This document shows positions 1-4,965 of a stretch of DNA of 5,166 nucleotides, in pieces. Under the pieces are notes generated by a model. The model did no database searches. It was not told where the DNA came from and saw only the letters and a list, made by a program, of their open reading frames with translations. Position 1 is the stretch's first letter. Each line of letters begins with the position of its first letter. Made by a program: the position numbers and the translations under genes. Source of the stretch: Pseudomonadales bacterium (GTDB lineage: Bacteria; Pseudomonadota; Gammaproteobacteria; Pseudomonadales; Pseudohongiellaceae); the NCBI GenBank assembly GCA_031277435.1, contig JAITMI010000015.1:1-5166 (forward strand), read 5' to 3'.

Positions 1-429
1 GTGCAACATGGCCTCATTCGGGTTGAGCGCGATGGCACGCTCAATACTCAGCAGCGCCTCATCGAGACGATTCAATTTTTGCAGCACGAAGCCGCGATTG
101 GCGTAGGCCGGCCAATAATCGGGGTTGAAGCGGATGGCCTGCTCATGGCTCGCCAGGGCGGCATCGAGCTGGCCAAGCGCATCCAGCGCGTTGCCACGGC
201 CAAAGTGCGCCAGGTGATTATCTGATTTTAGTACGATTGATTGGTCATAATCCGCCAGCGCCTCGGCATGACGGCCCAGCACGCTCAAGATATTGGCGCG
301 GTTGTAATATAGATAAGAGTTATCGGCCATGAACGGCAACACTCGCTCGTAAGCGGCGAGGGCTTGCTGAAATTGACCACGGCGCTCAAGCTCTAGCGCG
401 ATACGAAACAACTCATCTGGATTGGTCAT
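1..429 (-). CDS. TPR-repeat protein, N-terminal part (cut by left edge)
   Basis: The minus strand is open from an ATG at 429 down to position 1, giving 143 codons with no stop, so the C-terminus lies outside the window. The translation is almost entirely tetratricopeptide repeats of about 34 residues: roughly 4-37, 39-72, 73-106 and 107-140. Each shows the TPR pattern of a Gly or similar at position 8, a Tyr/Phe/Leu at 11, Ala at 20 and a Pro or equivalent near 32, for example YANRGFVLQKLNRLDEAL and IERAIALNPNEA. TPR arrays are protein-protein interaction scaffolds, and the partner is unknown. No signal peptide or membrane segment is seen, so this part looks cytoplasmic. An in-frame ATG at 441 is an alternative start adding four residues; a stop lies just upstream of it. 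Neither start has a strong Shine-Dalgarno sequence, though a GGA sits about 7 nt before 429. It lies downstream of the Pal-like gene on the same strand, after about 175-185 nt. Many such proteins carry a C-terminal enzymatic domain, which cannot be judged here. Confidence 0.88.
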   Translation of the reverse strand, partial: MTNPDELFRIALELERRGQFQQALAAYERVLPFMADNSYLYYNRANILSVLGRHAEALADYDQSIVLKSDNHLAHFGRGNALDALGQLDAALASHEQAIRFNPDYWPAYANRGFVLQKLNRLDEALLSIERAIALNPNEAMLH

Positions 430-494
430 GCGGCGTTCCATCTATCCATTCATTCACCCATCACGTTAGTCATGCCGTGTTCTTGAGGATTTGC

Positions 495-513
495 GGGGGG
501 CGCCGCGCCCTCC
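495..513. other. GC-rich hairpin in the Pal-TPR gap
   Basis: A run of six G followed by CG can pair with CGCCCTCC across a 3-nt loop (about 8 pairs, one of them G-U). There is no adjoining T run on either strand, so it does not look like a standard intrinsic terminator. It might be a structured 5' leader element or part of the neighbouring repeat element. The function is unknown. Confidence 0.25.
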
Positions 514-521
514 ATCCCGCC

Positions 522-552
522 GAGATTGCCGCGAATGCCCTCGCAATGACGG
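522..552 (-). repeat. Imperfect palindrome resembling a dispersed 'CATTGCGAG...GCAATCTC' element
   Basis: Read on the minus strand this begins CCGTCATTGCGAGGGC and ends CGCGGCAATCTC. The ends are partly inverted (ATTGC/GCAAT), and an inner GCGA/TCGC pairing is possible. From memory, elements with these two end motifs recur many times in intergenic DNA of diverse environmental bacteria, usually with a slightly longer middle. Only one copy is present in this window, so its repetitive nature here is inferred. It sits between the Pal-like gene and the TPR gene, in neither coding region. Confidence 0.45.
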
Positions 553-615
553 TCACGAGGGCTATCCGCGTTCAGAGACGTTTTGCGCAAGCGGGAGAGA
601 GCGGGCAATTAGCGC

Positions 616-1158
616 TCACCCGCCAGCGGCGGTAGTGATGACTACGGTGCGGGCGTTGCGATTGCGGGCGTAGGAGGCGTCGCCGGTGCCGCCTTGCAGC
701 GGCACTTCCTCGCCGTAGGACACCGTGCTCAGGCGCCGCTCCGCGATGCCACGGCTGATGAGGTAGTCGCGTACCGCGCCGGCGCGGCGTTCGCCGAGGG
801 CGAGGTTGTATTCGCGGGTGCCGCGTTCGTCGGTGTTGCCTTCGATGCGGGCTCTGACGTTGGGGTAGCGCTGTAGCCATTCGGCCTGGAGGTCAAGCGT
901 GGCGCGGGCCTCCTCGCTGAGTTCCGTGCGATCGTAGGCAAAATAGATACGGTCGCCAGCGTTATCGATGAAGTCTTCGCCTGAGCCGGGCGGTGGTCCG
1001 CCGGGTTCCGGTTCTTGCTGCTCGCTTGGCGGCGGCGCTTGCCGGGTCGCCAATATCGGCCCTGGGACTTGCACCCATTCATATTCGGGGGTGCTGGCGC
1101 AGGCGCCAAGCATCAGTGTCGCCAGCAGGATGCAGGCTTGTTTAAACATGATGTTCAT
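616..1158 (-). CDS. Pal-like OmpA-family outer-membrane lipoprotein
   Basis: This 180-aa protein probably anchors the outer membrane to peptidoglycan from the periplasmic face. Residues 1-20 form a lipoprotein signal peptide ending in the lipobox L17-G18-A19-C20. Ala follows the Cys and there is no Asp at +2, consistent with outer-membrane sorting. A Pro/Glu/Gly-rich linker spans about 41-60. The OmpA C-terminal domain covers about 68-175. It contains IYFAYDRTELSEEA, the peptidoglycan-binding signature around EGNTDERGTREYN (107-118), and LGERRAGAVRDYL (121-133). Asp110 and an Arg in GERRA match the residues that contact diaminopimelate in OmpA/Pal proteins. The length is normal for Pal. The signature has Asn where many Pal proteins have His or Ala, and the end (NRNARTVVITTAAGG) departs from the usual NRR(A/V)-type ending. 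No tolQRAB or ybgF lies beside it, so it may be a Pal paralogue rather than the Tol-Pal subunit. The start at 1158 is preferred over the longer frame (to 1323) because AAGGAG lies 10 nt upstream and the signal peptide begins there. The next in-frame ATG, at 1149, is too far from that site. Confidence 0.9.
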   Translation of the reverse strand: MNIMFKQACILLATLMLGACASTPEYEWVQVPGPILATRQAPPPSEQQEPEPGGPPPGSGEDFIDNAGDRIYFAYDRTELSEEARATLDLQAEWLQRYPNVRARIEGNTDERGTREYNLALGERRAGAVRDYLISRGIAERRLSTVSYGEEVPLQGGTGDASYARNRNARTVVITTAAGG

Positions 1159-1168
1159 GGGTATCGCT

Positions 1169-1174
1169 CTCCTT
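1169..1174 (-). promoter_or_regulatory. Shine-Dalgarno site of the Pal-like gene
   Basis: The minus strand reads AAGGAG, a consensus ribosome-binding site, with 10 nt to the ATG at 1158. It decides the start: the open frame continues about 55 codons upstream, but that extension has no comparable site and would bury the signal peptide. Confidence 0.8.
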
Positions 1175-1224
1175 ATAGTAATGCCGTGAGTGTGTGCCAT
1201 GCGCTCACTCTCCCTGAAGGCGTG

Positions 1225-1230
1225 AGTATA
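1225..1230 (-). promoter_or_regulatory. Candidate -10 box for the Pal-like gene
   Basis: The minus strand reads TATACT, one base from the sigma-70 consensus, and would start transcription about 60 nt before the ATG. No good -35 hexamer is visible at 16-18 bp (about TAGGCG at 17), so an activator or another sigma factor might be needed, or the match is chance. A CGTGAGT repeat overlaps it. Confidence 0.4.
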
Positions 1231-1348
1231 GGTGTCATTCGCCCATGCGCCTACTCCGCCGTTGCAGTTTGTCCGGCCAGGCTCCCCCCGGCTGACGCCA
1301 AGCAAACGCAAAACCGCCCCCAAGACTTCCCTCCAGCGCCCGGCTCCG

Positions 1349-1368
1349 GTAAAGTCACGCCACTTTAC
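1349..1368. promoter_or_regulatory. Perfect 7-6-7 inverted repeat (possible operator)
   Basis: GTAAAGT and ACTTTAC flank the 6-nt spacer CACGCC, a perfect dyad 126 bp before the ATP-grasp start. It could bind a dimeric regulator or form a hairpin in RNA. There is no T run suitable for a terminator. It is not assigned to any regulator family. Confidence 0.45.
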
Positions 1369-1379
1369 TTCAGCCTGCC

Positions 1380-1392
1380 GTCCACCGTGGAC
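1380..1392. promoter_or_regulatory. Perfect 6-1-6 palindrome (possible operator)
   Basis: GTCCAC and GTGGAC flank a single C, a 13-bp perfect palindrome 11 bp after the preceding dyad. The single-base centre makes a DNA operator more plausible than an RNA hairpin. It could still be chance in GC-rich sequence. Confidence 0.35.
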
Positions 1393-1415
1393 CTGCCCGT
1401 AGTCTCGCCACCATA

Positions 1416-1455
1416 TAGTTAGTAGTCATATAGGTAGTTAGTAGTCATTAGTTAG
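1416..1455. repeat. Tandem 14-bp direct repeats with a third partial copy
   Basis: TAGTTAGTAGTCAT occurs at 1416-1429 and again, identically, at 1435-1448 (19-bp period). It is followed at once by a partial third copy, TAGTTAG, at 1449-1455. The block is AT-rich and ends 38 bp before the ATG at 1494. A TATAGT at 1414-1419 could serve as a -10 box, without a recognisable -35. The arrangement suits repeated regulator binding or slippage-generated sequence. Confidence 0.6.
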
Positions 1456-1493
1456 CCCCGCCACCCAGCCGTCATAGCCCTCAAGTTCTCCTC

Positions 1494-3995
1494 ATGTTCG
1501 ACCCCAGCGCCAATAACCCCGCTTCCGATAACCACGCCGATGAGCCGCTGGGCGGCTTTGAGCCCGATTCAGAGCGTTTCAATGAAATGTACGCGCCTTC
1601 CGGGCAGCCCAGGCCGCATTGGGAGGCGTTCACGGAGCTTTTGCGCGGCACCAAGCGCCCCGAGCTTAAGCGCCGCCTCACTTCCGCCCGCCGCCAGATC
1701 CGCGACAGCGGGGTGACCTACAACGTCTACAGCGACCCCGAAGGCCAGGACCGCCAATGGGAGCTGGATGTCTTGCCGCTGGTATTGACGGAGGACGAAT
1801 GGCGCCACCTGGAAAGCGGCCTGGCGCAGCGGGCGCGGCTGTTCAACTTGATTCTGGCTGACCTCTACGGCAATCAGGACTTGCTCCTGCGCGGCTTGAT
1901 CCCCGCGCCTTTGGTGCTCGGCAACAGCAGTTTTCTGCGCAACGCGCATGGCATGTTGGCGCCGGGGCGGGTGTTTCTGCACCTGTACGCCGCCGACATC
2001 GCCCGCTCGCCCGATGGCCAGTGGTGGGTGATCGCCGACCGCACCCAGGCGCCTTCGGGGGCCGGTTATGCGCTGGAAAACCGCTTGATCGTGTCGCAGG
2101 TGTTTCCGGAGCTGTTTCGCGGCATGGGCATTCACCGCATCGCGCCGTATTTCGCCGCCATGCGCAGCGCGCTATTGGCGCACGCGCCCAAGGGTGATGG
2201 CCCTCCGCTGGCCGTGGTGCTCACGCCCGGCCCCTTCAACGAAACTTATTTTGAACATGCGTTTCTGGCGCGCTATCTCGGCTTCCGCCTGGTGGAAGGC
2301 AACGATTTGACGGTGCACGACGGCAAGGTGTGGCTGAAAACCATCGAAGGCCCCCTGCGCGTGCACGCCATCATCCGCCGCCAGGATGATGCGTTCTGCG
2401 ACCCGCTGGAACTGCGCGTGGATTCCACGCTCGGCACCGCCGGGCTGATGCAGTGCGTGCGCCAGGGCTCGGTGCTGATGGCGAATCCGCCCGGCTCCGG
2501 CATTCTGGAAGCCGGCGCGCTGATGGGCTATTTGCCGCGCCTGTGTGAATACCTGCTCGGCGAAACGCTGATTCTGCCCTCCATCGCCACCTGGTGGTGC
2601 GGCGAGCCGGCGGCGATGGAAGACGCCTTCAGCCGTTACCGGCAACTGGTGTTCAAGCCCGCCGATTCCGGCCACCGTTTTTATCCGATTTTCGGCAACA
2701 CTTTATCGCCAGCGCGTTTCGCGCAATTGCAGCAAAATATCCGCCGCCATCCCGAGCGTTACTTGGCGCAGGAACTGGTGCACATGTCGCAAGCGCCGGT
2801 GCTCAGCACGCGCACCCGGCAAAAGCTGCGGCCCCGCAGCATCGGCCTGCGTATGCACGCCTGCGTCACCCCCAGCGGCGATTACCTGGTGATGCCGGGC
2901 GGGCTCACCCGCGTCAGCGGCGACGCCAAATCGCCGGTGGTATCGATGCAGCGCGGCGGCAGTTCCAAGGACACCTGGGTGCTCGGCGACCGCGGCTTGC
3001 CGCGCGAGGACATTCAGCTCAGCCTGCCGCAAAGTTTTTCACCGAGCAGTCTGGTACCCTTCAACAGCGCCGTCACTTCACGCGTGGCGGAAAACGAATT
3101 CTGGTTTGGCCGCACCTGCGAACGCTGCGAATCGAACGCGCGGCTGCTCCGCGTAGCGCTCACCACCATTCTGCGTGAAGCGCCGGTCAAGCCCGAGCAT
3201 CCGGTTTTGGGCATGGCCAAAGCCTGGTCGCTGCTCGATGCCGATACGCCCGCCGAAGCCGGCCTGCTCAAAGCCTGCACGCAGGAATCTTTACCGTTCA
3301 GTCTGGCATCCAACCTGCGCTATCTCAACCAACAATCGTTCCAATTACGCGAACGTTTTTCCGCCGATCACTGGCGCGTGCTGGGGCAAATTCAGCACAG
3401 CCCGCAATACAACAAACAGCTCAACATTGACCAGGCGCTGGCCTGGCTCGACAACGTCATCGTGTATATGACCACCCTGTCCGGCTTCGTGCTCGACAGC
3501 ATGACGCGCGACTCCGGCTTCCGTTTTCTCTCGATTGGCCGCCGCGTGGAACGCTTGTCCTTCATGACCCGCGCCTTCGGCATAGCGCTCGACGCGCCCG
3601 GCAATCCGGGGCTCACCTGGCTCTTGGAACTGTGCGACTCCATCATCACCTACCGTGGCCGTTATATGTCGCAACCCGAATGGCTGCCGGTATTGGACCT
3701 GTTGATCCGCGACGAATCCAACCCGCGCGCGCTGATGTTCCAGGCGCGCGGCCTGCTCGATTATCTGGAAAAAATGGAAGTCAAACACGGCCCCTGCGGC
3801 CGGCAAATGTTGCTGGAAGGCGTACATAAAATCACCCAGCTCGACATCAACAGCGACTTCACCCCAGACAGCGAACGCCTGCGCGACGCCATCGATACCC
3901 TGCATAATTTCTGTTACCAATTGAGCAATCAGCTCACCTCGCAATTCTTCACCCATCCGCGCACGCAAAACGCCTGGAGCACGCCCTGGTTATGA
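1494..3995 (+). CDS. Circularly permuted type-2 ATP-grasp ligase fused to alpha-E domain
   Basis: This 833-aa protein is predicted to form amide bonds at the cost of ATP, through an acyl-phosphate. The substrates are unknown. Residues 1-25 are poorly conserved. The permuted ATP-grasp module (DUF404/DUF407 type) spans about 28-500. It includes MYAPSGQPRPHW, GVTYNVYSDPEG (73-84) and QRARLFNLILADLYG (112-126). Further on come RRQDDAFCDPLELR (295-308), ANPPGSGI (330-337), FKPADSGH (387-394, Lys388 a likely ATP contact), QELV (426-429, Glu427) and VMPGGLTRV (466-474). The alpha-E module (DUF403) covers about 525-830 and opens with the typical SRVAENEFWFGRTCERCE (529-546). The all-helical region contains SIGRRVER (680-687). 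In many genomes the two modules are separate genes; here they are fused, and both look complete. No signal peptide or membrane segment is seen, so it should be cytoplasmic. The ATG at 1494 has no clear Shine-Dalgarno site, but no better in-frame start lies upstream, and the next Met (residue 32) falls within the conserved start. It overlaps the transglutaminase gene by 4 nt. Confidence 0.93.
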   Translation: MFDPSANNPASDNHADEPLGGFEPDSERFNEMYAPSGQPRPHWEAFTELLRGTKRPELKRRLTSARRQIRDSGVTYNVYSDPEGQDRQWELDVLPLVLTEDEWRHLESGLAQRARLFNLILADLYGNQDLLLRGLIPAPLVLGNSSFLRNAHGMLAPGRVFLHLYAADIARSPDGQWWVIADRTQAPSGAGYALENRLIVSQVFPELFRGMGIHRIAPYFAAMRSALLAHAPKGDGPPLAVVLTPGPFNETYFEHAFLARYLGFRLVEGNDLTVHDGKVWLKTIEGPLRVHAIIRRQDDAFCDPLELRVDSTLGTAGLMQCVRQGSVLMANPPGSGILEAGALMGYLPRLCEYLLGETLILPSIATWWCGEPAAMEDAFSRYRQLVFKPADSGHRFYPIFGNTLSPARFAQLQQNIRRHPERYLAQELVHMSQAPVLSTRTRQKLRPRSIGLRMHACVTPSGDYLVMPGGLTRVSGDAKSPVVSMQRGGSSKDTWVLGDRGLPREDIQLSLPQSFSPSSLVPFNSAVTSRVAENEFWFGRTCERCESNARLLRVALTTILREAPVKPEHPVLGMAKAWSLLDADTPAEAGLLKACTQESLPFSLASNLRYLNQQSFQLRERFSADHWRVLGQIQHSPQYNKQLNIDQALAWLDNVIVYMTTLSGFVLDSMTRDSGFRFLSIGRRVERLSFMTRAFGIALDAPGNPGLTWLLELCDSIITYRGRYMSQPEWLPVLDLLIRDESNPRALMFQARGLLDYLEKMEVKHGPCGRQMLLEGVHKITQLDINSDFTPDSERLRDAIDTLHNFCYQLSNQLTSQFFTHPRTQNAWSTPWL

Positions 3996-4891
3996 CCGCG
4001 CCCGCCCTCGCCACCGCCGCGCCGATCCTGTATCAGGTGACGCACGAAACTTTGTACGATTATTCCAATAACGTCACCCACGGCCAGCATCTGGCGCACC
4101 TGTCGCCGCGCGACACCGCCGCGCAACAGGTCTTGAGCCATGAATTGATCTGCACGCCACAGCCGGAGGAAAACCTCTGCATCCGCGATTATTTCGGCAA
4201 TTACACCTGTAGTTTTCTGGTGACCGAACCGCACGAACAGCTCAACGTCACCACTCACTCGCGCATCGCGGTACGCTACCGCGAACCGCCCGCCGCGCAA
4301 GCCGCGCGCGCTTGGGAAGACGCCTTGCACCTCGACCCTTATCAGATCGAAGCGCTGGACGTAGCGGACATGCGCCTGCCCTCGCCGCACGTCGATTGTT
4401 TGCCTGTCAGTCAAAAATACGCCAGCCGCTTCTTCACCCCCTCACGCCCCTGGCTGGAAGCGATGCTGGATTTGACCAAACACATCCGCGCCGAATTCAC
4501 CTACGACCCGCGCGCCACCACCATTTCCACGCCGGTGGAAGAAGTGTTCCGCAACAAACGCGGCGTCTGCCAGGATTTCGCCCACCTGATGCTAAGCTGC
4601 CTGCGCTCGCTCAAACTGCCAGCGCGCTACGTCAGCGGCTACATCCTCAACGAACCGCCGCCCGGCACTGAAAAACTCCTCGGCAGCGACGCCTCGCACG
4701 CCTGGGTGGAAAGCTGGTTTCCGGACCTCGGCTGGGTAGGCTTCGACCCCACCAACGGCAAACTCGCCAACCACGAATTCATCACCCTCGCCTGGGGCCG
4801 CGACTACATGGACGTCACGCCGCTGCGCGGGGTAGTGCTCGGCGGCGGCTCGCATACCTTGCAGGTGCGGGTGAGCGTGGTGCGGGAGTGA
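3992..4891 (+). CDS. Transglutaminase-like cysteine protein with bacterial transglutaminase N-domain
   Basis: This 299-aa protein has a transglutaminase fold, which either cleaves amide bonds (peptidase or amidase) or transfers acyl groups to amines. Residues 12-95 match the bacterial transglutaminase-like N-terminal beta domain (YQVTHETLYDYSNNV, LSPRD, DYFGN). The catalytic core runs from about 155 to 256. Its triad is complete: Cys193 in RGVCQDFAH, His236 in DASHAWVE and Asp252 in GFDPTNG. RYVSGY (212-217) is also typical. The tail to 299 includes GRDYMDVTPLRGV. The length is ordinary for this family. No signal peptide or membrane helix is seen, so it is likely cytoplasmic with the ligase. 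The start ATG overlaps the ligase stop (ATGA), pointing to translational coupling and matched expression. Members of this family recur beside ATP-grasp and alpha-E genes, so a joint pathway is a well-supported inference, but whether it trims, transfers or removes what the ligase makes is unknown. Confidence 0.94.
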   Translation: MTAPALATAAPILYQVTHETLYDYSNNVTHGQHLAHLSPRDTAAQQVLSHELICTPQPEENLCIRDYFGNYTCSFLVTEPHEQLNVTTHSRIAVRYREPPAAQAARAWEDALHLDPYQIEALDVADMRLPSPHVDCLPVSQKYASRFFTPSRPWLEAMLDLTKHIRAEFTYDPRATTISTPVEEVFRNKRGVCQDFAHLMLSCLRSLKLPARYVSGYILNEPPPGTEKLLGSDASHAWVESWFPDLGWVGFDPTNGKLANHEFITLAWGRDYMDVTPLRGVVLGGGSHTLQVRVSVVRE

Positions 4892-4907
4892 GGCTTCGCC
4901 TCCCTTT
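4885..4907 (+). terminator. Weak terminator-like hairpin at the operon end
   Basis: GAGGC (4890-4894) pairs with GCCTC (4898-4902) across TTC. After one mismatch the stem extends through further pairs, including G-U, into CCTTT. The hairpin overlaps the transglutaminase stop codon and is followed by only three T and then GATTT, so termination may be partial. It fits separation of the operon from the ParD gene. Confidence 0.35.
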
Positions 4908-4954
4908 GATTTAGCGCGGTACAGGAGCAAACTACCCCCATCGGCTTCTACGGC

Positions 4955-4958
4955 GGAG
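4955..4958 (+). promoter_or_regulatory. Shine-Dalgarno site of the ParD gene
   Basis: GGAG lies 7 nt before the ATG at 4966, a good spacing. It fixes this ATG as the start and suggests independent translation of the antitoxin. No clear promoter could be picked out in the 74 bp before it. Confidence 0.6.
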
Positions 4959-4965
4959 ATTTCCC

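Larger units (their letters stand above)
1159..1493. other. Divergent intergenic region between the Pal-like gene and the ATP-grasp operon
   Basis: This stretch of 335 bp holds no convincing gene: the frames crossing it are extensions of flanking frames in the wrong register, without homology or ribosome sites. The left part contains the leader and candidate promoter of the Pal-like gene. The right part, about 1349-1455, contains two perfect dyads and a tandem 14-bp repeat, described separately. It also turns locally AT-rich at 1411-1455, unlike the rest of the window, as expected of a promoter/operator zone. Both divergent transcription units must be driven from here unless longer transcripts enter from outside. 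Confidence 0.7.

Noticed and set aside
1..225. Plus-strand open frame at the left edge
   Set aside because: The opposite strand encodes well-formed TPRs in a longer frame, and this frame is its antisense shadow.
601..623. Hairpin overlapping the Pal-like stop codon as a terminator
   Set aside because: GCGGG/CCCGC gives only about 5-6 pairs with an 11-13 nt loop, and the minus strand continues into CT-rich sequence without a T run. It is too weak to annotate.
1175..1180. TACTAT on the minus strand as a -10 box for the Pal-like gene
   Set aside because: It would start transcription inside the ribosome-binding site and has no -35 partner.
1159..1323. N-terminal extension of the Pal-like protein
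   Set aside because: The extension has no lipoprotein logic, and the internal ATG at 1158 has a consensus ribosome site followed directly by a signal peptide and lipobox.
1015..1422. Plus-strand open frame of 135 codons over the Pal-like start and intergenic region
   Set aside because: It is antisense to the lipoprotein signal peptide and linker, shows no domain, and has low-complexity composition.
2594..3178. Open plus-strand frame of 194 codons inside the ATP-grasp gene
   Set aside because: It lies wholly within the conserved ligase frame. Its translation is Ala/Arg/His-rich with no recognisable domain, as expected of an alternate frame in GC-rich DNA.
3345..3968. Minus-strand open frame of 207 codons opposite the alpha-E domain
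   Set aside because: It is an antisense shadow of a clearly conserved domain and has no family signature. The same applies to the minus frames at 1569-2135, 2172-2675 and 3929-4414.
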